The notes under the pieces: model-generated | Database searches by the model: none | Told to the model about the DNA's origin: nothing | Seen by the model: the letters and a program-made list of their open reading frames with translations, nothing else | Shown: positions 11,400 through 20,639 of the stretch, piece after piece | Position numbering within the stretch: position 1 is the stretch's first letter | Layout of the letters: each line of letters begins with the position of its first letter | From: Berberis thunbergii | Taxonomy: Eukaryota; Streptophyta; Magnoliopsida; Ranunculales; Berberidaceae | Assembly: GCA_003290165.1 (NCBI GenBank) | Contig: QNQO01000806.1 | Coordinates: 248,001-312,000, forward strand | Reading direction: 5' to 3' | Length of the DNA stretch: 64,000 nt | Translations under genes and position numbers: made by a program

Positions 11400-12440
11400 T
11401 TTCACTCTCTCCTCCAACTTAAAGCCTAACAAAGAACAATGAAACACACAGCCCTGCGATTCTCCTCCCTCCCTCGCTCTGCCATTCGCCTCGCTCACTG
11501 CTCTCGCTCCCTCCCTTGACCCCTAGAATTTTCCCTCTCACAGAGTTGATGAGTGCGACGCCAAGACAACAGCTTCTTTGAGAAGGACTCGGAATTGCCT
11601 ATCTGTTTCCTTTTCTTATAAAAACGCATTCGCTCTTCTTCACCACCAAACCAAAAAAACTCCTTTGAGTCTCTGCTCACCCCAACTTGTAAAACAGGGT
11701 GCTCTGTTTGAGTGAATCAACTTACCTGCCTGCAAAGAGAGAGGGAGAGAGAGAAAGCTCCAATCTTTTCTGGAAATCCTGATTTCTAGGTAACTTGTTA
11801 AGTCTCTTAATTAGATCCTTTTTTTTGTGACCCGTTTGTTGATTTCAGCTCTGAAACAGTTATGGGATCCAGAGTTCTCATTTAGATTTTTCCTTCCATT
11901 TTTGCATTTCTCTGGTGAATAATTTTCTTACCCTTTTGATTTTTGGAGTTTTTTTTTTATTATTTGATAATGGGGTTTTCTCAGTTTTTCAAATCCAAGC
12001 TGATTTGAGACATGGGTTTTAATGATTTTGTGAAAAAAAAGGGCAGGAGAGACTGTAATCCATGATGGGTTTCTCTGGTTTTATGAGAAAAACCTCACTT
12101 TTGTAGATTTTTGTGTTTTTGTTGGAAATGGGAATCTGGGTTTTGTTTCATTTATTTGTTTGCAAGTTTTGGATCTTGAGGTGGGTCTAGTTGGGTGTAT
12201 TTTGATGTTCTCAGTGGATGCTCTGTTTCATTGATAAAATGTGTATTATTAGCTCTGATCTTGTGTTTTGTGTCTTTACCAGCTTTCTCTTCAGAGTAAA
12301 TCTAGACGCCGAGTGTGGGATTTCTTCATATGGTAAGATTATTCTGTTTCTAGCATAAATTTATTCACTCTAGTTCTTTTAATATTGTTAGAACTGTTGA
12401 TCATAGATGTTGATGTATTTTTGGTTTCCACAATCAGGGT
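11400..12440 (+). promoter_or_regulatory. Promoter-like and 5' leader sequence inside the CACTA element
   Basis: A TATA-like CTTATAAAAACG sits near 11615, followed by a pyrimidine-rich leader, an AGAGAGAGGGAGAGAGAG tract near 11735, and a donor-like AG/GTAACTTG at 11789. A T-rich, intron-like stretch runs to about 12440. This looks like the promoter, first noncoding exon and leader intron of a plant gene, probably captured together with the guanylate kinase exons that follow. No peptide is claimed here. Confidence 0.4.
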
Positions 12441-12460
12441 GAAATCAGGAGATCCTTATA

Positions 12461-14098
12461 GATGGAATGCAAGAGAAGTTTCCACTAGGAGGGCTCCATT
12501 TTGAATCGAGAAGCTCCCAAACATCTACCCTCGTTAACGACAAGATTGTAAGGAATTCGATTATCCTCTGTGAAATATTTGATCTATTCCTTGCATATAT
12601 GTTCATTCTAAGATGTTCCTTGCAATCATCTTTATATGAAATTTGCACATATTTTTGTCCAGTATGTGATTGAGGGATTGGATGATGAGGCAAATTCATC
12701 ACTTGGTATTCGGATCTTTGACAAATTATCAAGCAAATGGTGGGTTTTGGTCTGTTGTATTGCTGCATTTTCAATCTGGATGTAATATTTAGTAAATTGA
12801 TTTCTAGTGAAATTGGCAGGGAGAGTCCTGTGGTATTGGGTATAAACCCAGCTTTTGCAAGGGCCATTCAGCACTGCTTGTAAATGAAGACAGAATATTG
12901 ATCCTCAAAAGGGAATCTGCACCAGATGATTGCATCTGGTTTCTTGAGGTTAGCATCCAATGTCTTTGAAGAATTTATGGTTTCAGAAAGTTAAACTCTT
13001 GTTCTGATCATTCTGTGTCAATATTTTTACATAATAAAATTGGATTCTCGTGATGCACCAATTTAATCTGTTGGATTTGTTGCTGGTAGGTGGACACTCC
13101 ATTTGTTAGAGATCAGAGGAAGATCAGGGAAACTGAGGTAGTTGCTTGGAGCAAAGGTGTTATTGGTGATGGTCCTAAGCCAGTAGTTATAAGTGGTCCC
13201 TCCGGAGTTGGAAAGGGAACATTAATAGCCAAGCTCATGAGTGAATACCCATCCATGTTTGGATTCTCTGTGAGCCACACAACCCGAGGTCCAAGGGAGA
13301 AGGAGAAGAATGGAGTTCACTATCATTTTACCGAAAGAAGTGTGATGGAGAAGGATATAGGAGGTGGGAAATTCCTCGAATCTGCATCAGTTCATGGCAA
13401 TCTCTACGGAACAAGTATTGAAGCGGTTGAGGTGGTAACAGACTCTGGAAAGGTAAAATATAACACATTATACATTTTACTCAATTTATGACTAGTACGG
13501 GAATTCTAATAGATGTTTCAAAGCCTTGTTTTGCCTATACTGACCAAATTGCAAATCTTGACCAAATGAAGAGTGCTGAACAAAATAAGAGATTGTTTTT
13601 ACAGAAAAACAACTTGGTCATTTCATAGAAAAAAAAAATCAAAATCCCGGGAGTGCAAAATATGCCAGCGTGAATTGGTTTTATTTGATCTTATATGGAT
13701 GGTGCATTGGTTCTTGTGTTTTGATAAGATGAATTTGGTTTCAATTTCAGAGATGCATTCTGGACATTGATGTTCAAGGTGCCAGGTCCATGCGTTCTAG
13801 TGCTCTTGAAGCAATTTTCATCTTTGTTTGCCCACCCTCTTTTGAGGAACTTGAGAAGCGTCTTTGCTCACGGTGAGTTACAAAGCCCAAGATCTTCATT
13901 TTCAGGTCTCATAAATGCCATCTTCTACTAGGTGACACTAATGCATTTGGCTCCATAAATTGGGGAACTGAGACAGAAGAACAAGTCCAAAAGCGACTGC
14001 GCAATGCTATAGCAGAGCTGGAGGAACGGAGATCTTCGGGTCTCTTTGATCATATATTAGTTAATGATGACCTTAATACCTGTTATGAGAAGCTCAAG
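12461..14098 (+). pseudogene. Captured guanylate kinase gene piece (six exons)
   Basis: Guanylate kinase converts GMP and ATP to GDP and ADP. Exons can be placed at about 12467-12547, 12663-12739, 12820-12948, 13090-13452, 13751-13872 and 13963-14098. Exon 4 holds the P-loop GPSGVGKGT (13195-13221), [10 protein letters not shown] and GVHYHF; exon 5 holds [10 protein letters not shown]; exon 6 [15 protein letters not shown]. The N-terminal extension (YVIEGLDDEA, DDCIWFLEVDTPFVR) is typical of the plant cytosolic enzyme. Defects are a frameshift in exon 3 near the CKGHSALL segment, no AG before exon 6 (TG at 13961-13962), missing first residues and a missing C-terminus. It is therefore a decayed capture, not an enzyme. 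Confidence 0.9.
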
Positions 14099-14154
14099 GT
14101 GCACTTCTTGCTTCTTTCACCCAAGTGAAGCTCATTTGTGCTCTAACGTTAAAA

Positions 14155-14341
14155 TATTTGAATCCTTTCAATCCTCGGATAGCTATGAGTGCTGGATATG
14201 ATGGAAAAACTGTCATATGGGATGTAAGTTTCTGGATCCTGAAGGTTTTTCATGACTCTTCAGTATAAAGTGTTGTCCATTTCTTATTGAACGCATTAGC
14301 ATTCTGGTTCCATAGATATGGGAGGGAACCCCCATTCAAAT
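14155..14341 (+). pseudogene. Captured WD40 gene piece, BRWD/PHIP-like
   Basis: Two short exons frame a normal-looking intron. The first ends RIAMSAGYDGKTVIWD/GTAAGT at 14223; the second starts after CATAG at 14316 and reads IWEGTPIQI. The peptide is one WD40 repeat and resembles the plant bromodomain/WD-repeat (BRWD-like) proteins. It starts within about 60 bp of the guanylate kinase end and stops exactly where a second CACTA-terminus-like sequence begins at 14342. The WD40 repeat is clear; the subfamily name is recalled from memory. Confidence 0.62.
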
Positions 14342-14362
14342 CACTACAACACAAATGATATT
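14342..14362 (+). repeat. Internal copy of the CACTA terminus
   Basis: CACTACAACACAAATGATAT matches the left terminus CACTACAACAAAAATGATCT with two mismatches and in the same orientation. It sits at the boundary between the WD40 piece and the next captured segment. It may be a relict end of another CACTA copy. Confidence 0.65.
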
Positions 14363-14576
14363 GGTCATACATTCTCTCAACACAAATGATATTCAAATCA
14401 GCCAATAAATTGGTCATACATTTTCTCAACAGCACTAATTGATATTGGAAGTTAGAAGCAAGATTCTTTATTGAGCATGAGAAATGAATGTGGATATGTT
14501 ATTTTCATTTATATCTGTCAGATTTATCTTACCACATCTCAAAATTTCAGGAAGTAAACAATTTGCGAGGAAATAA

Positions 14577-14891
14577 ATGGCCACCTTTTCGGATATTGCT
14601 GCTTCAGGAGTTGTCAATCTAACAACTGCCATTGTATTCCTGGTGGCATTTGCGATATTGCGACTTCAGCCCTTCAACGATAGAGTTTACTTCCCGAAAT
14701 GGTATCTTAAAGGGTCAAGGGGCAGCCCCAACATGTTCTGGAGGAGCTGTAAATAAATTTGTCAACTTGGACTTCAAAACATATATAAGGTTCTTGAATT
14801 GGATGCCAGCAGCACTGAGAATGCCAGAACCTGAGCTTATCGCTCACGCAGGACTTGACTCTGCTGTATATGTTCGAATTTACCTTCTTGG
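14577..14891 (+). pseudogene. Captured first exon of an OSCA/CSC1-type channel gene
   Basis: OSCA/CSC1 proteins (ERD4-related) are mechanosensitive calcium-permeable channels of plant membranes. From the ATG at 14577 the peptide starts MATFSDIAASGVVNLTTAIV, a first hydrophobic segment, then LRLQPFNDRVYFPKWYLKG. After a frameshift near 14730 it continues with VNKFVNLDFKTYIRFLNWMP and PELIAHAGLDSAVYVRIYLLG, ending at a donor GG/GTGAGT at 14891. This is the conserved N-terminus with the start of the cytosolic region. The remaining transmembrane helices are absent. Confidence 0.85.
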
Positions 14892-15580
14892 GTGAGTTTT
14901 CAGTATGCAGCTTCTCATATTCATCTTTTCTTCTGAAATATGTGATAGCAAAGCATGTCTATGGCATATCTCTTTTGAATTTCTATCCTTTTTTTTTTCT
15001 TAAGTGCTTTGTCACATAGCTTAAGTTATGAACATATTTTAGACCTTTTTAGGAAGGTCGCACTTCAGCAACTTGAGAAAATAGATAGACCTTATATTCT
15101 AGTGGCACTGGATGTCAAACACTAGTGCAATGGAAGGATTAGGTAAATGAAACTGAAATGAATGATGGTCAAACACTGAAATGTTTAAAGTATCCCTATC
15201 GCAATCCTTAATTTTCTTTCTTTATGCAATGGTTTTTTGTAATCACCCTGAAAAGATGCAGTTATCTTAGGAGGTCAACCATAGGGAGTAACCAACTGTC
15301 AACTTGTTGGTCTCTTATGTGCATATTGCCTGTATACAAAAAATAACAGCTATAAGATGTAATAGTTACAAACCCATAGTACATTACCAACTGTCAACTT
15401 GTTGGTCTCTTAGTTGATTTCTTCATCGAATGTTTATGTTGATTTCTTATCTGGTTTGATCCTTCACTATAGTACATTGCACAATTAGTGGACAACATGT
15501 ATGCATGACATTAAGGAAGTTTTTAATGAAACATTTCATTAAGGAAGTTTAATTCTCTGAACCTGATTCTGTAACAACAG
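14892..15580. other. Intervening sequence in the CACTA cargo
   Basis: About 0.7 kb of AT-rich sequence lies between the OSCA and UAP pieces. A CCAACTGTCAACTTGTTGGT-type motif occurs twice (about 15291 and 15388). No exon was recognised; it is probably intron from the OSCA and UAP source genes. Confidence 0.5.
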
Positions 15581-15795
15581 GTTGCAAAGGCTCCTGATGG
15601 AAATGGTGGAGTATACTCTGGTAAGTAACTGACTTCAGTGTTTCAGCTTCAAGTGGGGATTGTTTGCTCCTTTCTCATTTATAACCTTGGTGCAAAATTT
15701 TAAATGTTTCAGCTCTAAAAACTTCCAACTTGTTAGAAGATATGGCTAGGCGAGGTGTGAGATATGTGGATTGTTATGGAGTAGATAATATACTG
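15581..15795 (+). pseudogene. Captured UDP-N-acetylglucosamine pyrophosphorylase exons
   Basis: This enzyme makes UDP-GlcNAc from UTP and GlcNAc-1-phosphate. One exon (15581-15620) reads VAKAPDGNGGVYS. After an intron with GTAAGT and TTTCAG borders, a second (15713-15795) reads ALKTSNLLEDMARRGVRYVD and CYGVDNIL. This is the conserved GNGG(V/L)Y...YVDNILV segment of eukaryotic UAP1 proteins, part of the sugar-nucleotide site. The exon-exon phase joins. The next donor is absent and the sequence turns to non-coding, so only a small central piece is present. Confidence 0.85.
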
Positions 15796-16013
15796 TCCCA
15801 AAGTCATTTGAATTTTTCACTTATTCTTGTGTTGGGCTTCAAATCCTAAGCATGGTAAGAAGTGAAGACTGCTTATTCGTGTCGTTTCTAAAATTTTCCT
15901 CTTTGCTTAGTATATTATTTGTAAAAAGGGAAGACTAGTCATTTCTGTGGTTTGTAGAATCTCTCCCTTTGTTCATACTTCATAGTATATGTGTGCATGT
16001 ATGGGAAATGACT

Positions 16014-16280
16014 TCCTTTCCCTTGGATTTATTCCTGATGGAGTTGATATACAGTCCGTTTCAGATGCTTTACGAGCATCCTTTGGTGATGAGACTCGGC
16101 ATCCCAAGATTTCCAGGTCAGTGTTATTTATCTATTTTTTTTTACTTTTTTTTTTTCCGACCTACGGTAAATACAATTCTTTTATTGGAGCAATTCGTTT
16201 GATGCCACTATCTTGTCTTGTTCTTACAGTTGAGAACTTGTTGGAGGTACCAATGGAGATGCAATCTATTATCACATGAA
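16014..16280 (+). pseudogene. Unrecognised exon-like pieces in the CACTA cargo
   Basis: An open segment reading SLGFIPDGVDIQSVSDALRA and then SFGDETRHPKISR ends at a donor-like CCAG/GTCAGTG near 16116. A second piece after CTTACAG at about 16226 reads VENLLEVPMEMQSIIT and then stops. The spacing and the T-rich intervening tract look like exon-intron-exon. I do not recognise the protein. Confidence 0.4.
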
Positions 16281-16596
16281 AACAAGGTCAAGTTCTTGAT
16301 GCAGGTAGTTCATTTGTCTTTTGAATCAGAAAATTTTAGGGGCGAAATGGAAAACCAAAACTGGAAGAAAAGAAAGAACATGGGAGATGTTTAATGCAAA
16401 GCTACCTTTTTTCTTTCCTAGTTTGGTTAAGTGTTGTGGGATATTAAAAAAACTTGATAAGTGAAGCTTGTAGTATCAGTAATTATTAAGAAATGGATTC
16501 TTTGTTTTGTAATGTACTGAGGCCATCCATTATCCCATTGTACATCAATATGACATAAATTCATCTTTATGTTGTTAAAAGATGACATTTCTGAGA

Positions 16597-17059
16597 AGTA
16601 GAACAGCAACAACAGCAGCAGCAGCAGCATCTGCAACAACAGCAACAACAACAGAGACAGCAGCAGCAGCCACAAATATTTCCAAAACAACCTGCTGTGA
16701 CTTATGCCTCGCCATTGCATCTAACAAATGCTCAGTTAGCTAGTCTGGGGGCGCGGGGTGGAATAATGGGGAATTGGTGATCCAACAATTAACAACAGTT
16801 TTGTTCAAGGAGGTGGACTACAAGGTGGAGGGATGGGTATTGGTTTATCAGCTGGAGCAGTGACAGTTGCAAGAGGTCTCCTGCAAATGGAAAGAGTAAC
16901 GGGGATTCATCTTCCTTGTCACCGGTTCCATACATGTTTAATGGAAATGGTTTAAGGGGGAAGAGAAGCAGTGGTGCAGTGGAGAAGGTAGTTGAAAGGA
17001 GGCAGAGAAGAATGATAAAGAACAGAGAATCTGCAGCAAGGTCACGCGCTCGCAAGCAG
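16597..17059 (+). pseudogene. Captured ABF/AREB-type bZIP exon, basic region without zipper
   Basis: ABF/AREB/ABI5 factors bind ABA-response elements as bZIP dimers. The piece starts with a glutamine tract (CAG/CAA repeats at 16600-16675) and QIFPKQPAVTYASPLHLTN. After frameshifts it continues with GGGLQGGGMGIGL and SPVPYMFNGNGLRGKRSSGA, then VEKVVERRQRRMIKNRESAA and RSRARKQ. The last part is the bZIP basic region with its invariant N and R. It ends at a donor CAG/GTAACT at 17059, the usual intron position in this family. The leucine zipper exon is not seen downstream. At least two indels disrupt the frame. Confidence 0.88.
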
Positions 17060-17557
17060 GTAACTCTCTTTGCAAGTGTACCATATTATTTCATAGTTAT
17101 GTTTACTCTTATTCTATGTAGCTAAGATTGCTTACAGTTTTAACCTATACAACACAATGCTTCTATTTTGCCTGATAAAAAAAAAAAAAACAGAATGGAT
17201 GTTCAAGTTTACATGTCTATAAACATATGTGCTTCCTTCAATGCAGATCCTTATGTTACTATTAGAAATGAAAAGGGAAAGGAAAGAAATACTATTTACA
17301 AATTTTGTTCGCAAACCAAAGTTTAATACTACCAACTTTCTGAATTACACCTTCTTTGAGGATATTAGTATAGTCGGAACCACCCCAAATGGCCCTCTAT
17401 CTTCAATCCCACATGCAATAGTTGAATTTTACAACTACAACCAATTGAGTTTTTGTGGAAATCTCCTTGATGATAACAAAATTTTCATTTTTCAAATACT
17501 CGTAAAATGCTATAATTTATTATGACAGTCTTCTTCTATTAATTCAAAAGCCACACA
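17060..17557. other. Intron-like stretch following the bZIP piece
   Basis: AT-rich sequence follows the donor at 17060. I see no zipper exon and no other domain. It is probably intron of the bZIP source gene plus unidentified cargo. Confidence 0.45.
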
Positions 17558-17660
17558 GAAATGTGACTAAGTACTTTACTTTCCTGCTGCACATGCCACA
17601 TAGAAATGTGACTAGTACTTTACTGTCCCGACGCAAGTGGTGAAATGTGACTAGTACCCC
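17558..17660 (+). repeat. Three imperfect tandem units in the CACTA cargo
   Basis: The unit GAAATGTGACTAGTACTTTACT recurs three times (near 17560, 17602 and 17643, the last shortened to GAAATGTGACTAGTACC). Spacing is about 40 bp. Confidence 0.6.
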
Positions 17661-17689
17661 CGGATTGCCCCAAATCAAATGTTCCAACC

Positions 17690-18070
17690 AACGCTGCGAC
17701 AGATCAGCGTAGCAGCAGCAACAATTCAGCGTAGCAGCAGCAGCACCTCAGCACAGCAGCAGCAGCAGCAACTCAGCACAGCAGAAAGCAGCATCAGCGA
17801 TGCAAGAATGGCAATAACATTGGGATTCATGATTTCACACATTGTACAATTGAGCAAATGCTTATTAGGAGATTAAGGCATCTCGAACAGCCTACATCAT
17901 TCAGTTCATATTACATTGTAATTCACTCTTCGAGTTGTATCTTGTAATTCCAATTTCAGCATTGTCAATACAATTTCTGTTCCAGCAATTTATTGTTGAA
18001 ATCTTCTAGTCTTCCATATAAGATGTAATGAAAAGTCATTTGATAGCAAAAAAAAAAAAAAAAAAAAAAA
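17690..18070 (+). other. CAG-rich segment and 3'-UTR-like tail ending in a poly(A) run
   Basis: A CAG/CAA-rich tract (17697-17780) is followed by a 0.25-kb AT-rich stretch resembling a 3' UTR, and then about 22 A residues (18049-18070). The frame from 17679 reads a Gln/Ser-rich peptide of about 50 residues that ends soon after. It could be a second glutamine-rich exon of the captured bZIP gene or another gene's end. Confidence 0.45.
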
Positions 18071-18074
18071 ATTG

Positions 18075-18397
18075 CTATGTATACGCTACCATAGCGTTTT
18101 TAAACCGCTATGAAAGGCTCTCTATCATAGCGTTTTTAAAACCGCTATAAAAGGATCTACCATAGCGTTTTTAAACTGCTATGAAAGGCTCTCTATCATA
18201 GCGTTTTTAAACCGCTATAAAAGGATCTACCATAGCGTTTTATAACCGCTATAAAATGCTCTACCATAGCGTTTTATAACCGCTATAATAGACCCTGGGT
18301 CTATTATAGCTCCGGCTGTCATAGCGGTTACTAAACCGCTATGGTATCCTACCATAGTGGTTTTTAAACGCTATTGATCACAATTTTTCTTGTAGTG
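18075..18397 (+). repeat. Right subterminal array and terminus of the CACTA element
   Basis: Seven or more copies of a CCATAGCGTTTTTAAACCGCTAT-like unit are alternately spaced by AAAGGCTCTCTAT or AAAGGATCTA. The last copies are inverted relative to the first. The terminal repeat (18376-18397) ends TTGTAGTG. Each unit is itself nearly palindromic (AGCG...CGCT). Confidence 0.85.
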
Positions 18398-19854
18398 TTG
18401 GATGGTGCTTGAGATGACTCACACCTGACATTGTGGACGCTATTGCATGTGGCAAGCTTGCTGAGGTGCGGTGAGCTCGCGCACGCACTTGCCACTATAG
18501 AGTGCAGTAGGACGGGTCCTGGAGGACGTGCTTTGGAGATTACTCGCTTTCCCTCCCAGCGCGCTTTGATTTTGATTATGTTAGGTTGGCCGTGTTCGGC
18601 TAGTCATTCGGGATGTTTGAGTTTATATCCTGGCAGATGGCACCCCATTAGGATACAAACAAGCCCGAAGTAGTATTGGTGCACGTTGTGGGATGTGTCT
18701 GGGTGAGACACATTCGTAGGGTATGCGGATACCTACGATATGAGACACTTATACAGAATTTTACAGGATTTTTGGTTTCAACCTGATTGCTATACCTAGG
18801 AGACTATGAAGAATTATGAGATTGTCTTTATTTCCATCGCTTGATATTTACCATGTTTGAATCACGTGTACTGATCGGCATATATCGTAGACTTTTAGTT
18901 ATTGTTGAATCTGAAATGCTTGTGTTGTTGCTTGTTACTTATCATTTATTGTCTGGCATGAATTTTTCTGGTATAGCAATCCGCTATTTGTATTTAGCTC
19001 GCTCGCACCAGCTACCTTTTGTGCTTTGCTGACCCCGCAAGGGGTGTGCTTCTATTGGAGTGCAGGCAGTGTTGGAGTTCCTGCTGATCGTGGCGCATAG
19101 GCCCCGGTTTTCGTTGTCGGCGCGTTTTGTGCTTTTTGGTTGTGTCCACCCTGTACGGGTATGTTTTGCTTCCTCTGTGTTTCAGATGTACTATATTGCT
19201 ATACTAGATGTTTGTATACTAGTTTTGTCGCAAGGGGAGACTATGAAGAATTATGAGATTGTCTTTATTTCCATCGCTTGATATTTACCATGTTTGAATC
19301 ACGTGTACTGATCGGCATATATCGTAGACTTTTAGTTATTGTTGAATCTGAAATGCTAGTGTTGTTGCTTGTTACTTATCATTTATTGTCTGGCATGAAT
19401 TTTTCTGGTATAGCAATCCGCTATTTGTATTTAGCTCGCTCGCACCAGCTACCTTTGTGCTTTGCTGACCCCGCAAGGGGTGTGCTTCTATTGGAGTGCA
19501 GGCAGTGTTGGAGTTCCTGCTGATCGTGGCGCATAGGCCCCGGTTTTCGTTGTCGGCGCGTTTTGTGCTTTTTGGTTGTGTCCACCCTGTACGGGTATGT
19601 TTTGCTTCCTCTGTGTTTCAGATGTACTATATTGCTATACTAGATGTTTGTATACTAGTTTTGTCGCTATGACTCTGGTGGGGCTAATCAAATATAGTTA
19701 TTTTGTTCAAACTTTAGCGTAGTTTTATTTCCATTTGATTCTTGTATCAAGAATGTGTTATATTATGATGTTGTGGCCCGTTACGATCCGCCTGTGTACG
19801 TGTTAGTTCACGCATCGGCACGCTGCGATTCTCGTGGCGGGTCGGGGCGTGACA
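18398..19854 (+). repeat. 3' LTR of Tekay, second part
   Basis: The LTR resumes with TTGGATGGTGCTTGAGATGAC, as at 4040 in the 5' LTR, and ends GGGGCGTGACA. It contains an extra 437-bp tandem copy that the 5' LTR lacks. Confidence 0.92.
18801..19674 (+). repeat. 437-bp tandem duplication within the 3' LTR
   Basis: AGACTATGAAGAATTATGAG begins at 18801 and again at 19238. The two units run in parallel and are nearly identical through GTATACTAGTTTTGTCGC. The 5' LTR has this segment once (from about 4449). The joint reads TCGCAAGGGGAGACT, where the single-copy LTR continues TCGCTATGACTC. Confidence 0.92.
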
Positions 19855-19859
19855 CTAGG
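19855..19859. repeat. Right target-site duplication CTAGG of the Tekay element
   Basis: CTAGG directly follows the 3' LTR end and matches 2648-2652. Confidence 0.92.
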
Positions 19860-20330
19860 GAATTCATCCAGCTAGTCTTCTCATTTGTGGAAGAAGTCGA
19901 TCTTGTGGAGTTCTTTTCTTCCAGAGTTGATTTTTTTTTGAAATTCTATAAGTTTGTCGGCGATGTCCTTGCAGACGAGGTCATCTTGGCTAGAGTGTTA
20001 GCTTCTTGGGTTAACTGGTTTTTCGCAACAGGCCAACATTCAGGGTTTTTAGCATTGAATTCGCCATTCACTTGGTAGACTACCAGTTGGGAATCACTGA
20101 ACACTGTAATTTCTTCTACTTTACTCCCCTTAGCCACTTTTAGTCCGGCTAAGAGGGCCTCATATTCTACTTCGTTGTTAGAGACGCTGAAGCAGAGTTT
20201 GATAATTATCTTTAGGGTGATCCCCTCTGGAGCATAGATAACAATCCTAGCTCAACTATATTTCTCGTTGGATGACCCATCACATCATAGGATCCATCCT
20301 CATGAGAGTGGTTCGTGGTTCTCATTTCCT
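19860..20330 (-). pseudogene. Tat gypsy second (archaeal-type) RNase H and linker to integrase
   Basis: The minus strand reads VEEITVFSDSQLVVYQVNGE and FNAKNPECW, typical of the extra RNase H found in the Tat/Ogre lineage, then QEANTLAKM and a linker to KTSWMNSL. The linker runs straight into YIKNGVLP at 2652 once the Tekay insertion is ignored. Upstream parts show EYEALLAG-like remnants with stops. Confidence 0.72.
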
Positions 20331-20639
20331 TCTTGGCTTTTTGACTCTCGTTTTCCTATTCCAGTGGGCTCAACAATGAAGTCCGCTAGCGTTTATGCTT
20401 TGATGGTCGTTCTCGGAGCATAATGGATATCAAACTGTCCTAACTATACTGACCATTTGACCATCCTTCCTGACAACTCCGGTTTGTGCAATACTGATCG
20501 GAGTGGGTACTCGATAAGGACTATTATTAAGTGAGCTTGGAAGTTAGGTCTTAGTTTTCTGGAGGCGATTATCAGTGCTAAGGCTAATTTTTCCAGGTTG
20601 GGGTAGTTAGCCTATGACTGACTATTTTTCCCCTTGCCT

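Larger units (their letters stand above)
11254..18397 (+). mobile_element. Non-autonomous Pack-CACTA transposon carrying host gene pieces
   Basis: The ends read CACTACAACAAAAATGATC on the left and, inverted, CACTACAAGAAAAATTGTGATC on the right, flanked by the TTG duplication. These are En/Spm (CACTA) termini. Subterminal arrays of an ATAGCGTTTTTAAACCGCTAT-like motif lie inside both ends. No transposase domain is visible, so it would need a helper. The 7,144-bp cargo holds, all on the plus strand, pieces of guanylate kinase, a WD40 protein, an OSCA/CSC1 channel, UDP-GlcNAc pyrophosphorylase and an ABF/AREB bZIP factor, with their introns. Retained introns imply capture at the DNA level. Element class is certain; the mechanism is inferred. 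Confidence 0.93.
2653..19854 (+). mobile_element. Ty3/gypsy chromovirus (Tekay/Del type), complete but nested into
   Basis: This is a full LTR retrotransposon bounded by the 5-bp duplication CTAGG. The layout is 5' LTR (2653-5059), Met-tRNA primer site, gag, protease, RT, RNase H, integrase, chromodomain, polypurine region, 3' LTR. The order PR-RT-RH-IN plus a C-terminal chromodomain and long LTRs of about 2.4 kb fit the Tekay/Del clade of chromoviruses. Every domain carries stops or frameshifts, so it is inactive. The 3' LTR was later split by a CACTA element and contains a 437-bp duplication. The two LTRs differ by scattered substitutions and small indels, so the insertion is not very recent. 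Confidence 0.92.

Noticed and set aside
16427..16720. 97-codon minus-strand Leu-rich frame
   Set aside because: It is the antisense of the CAG/CAA repeat in the captured bZIP exon.
18075..18375. Regularly spaced repeats that could be mistaken for a CRISPR array
   Set aside because: Units are near-palindromic subterminal motifs of a CACTA element with short, similar spacers, in a plant genome and next to the element end.
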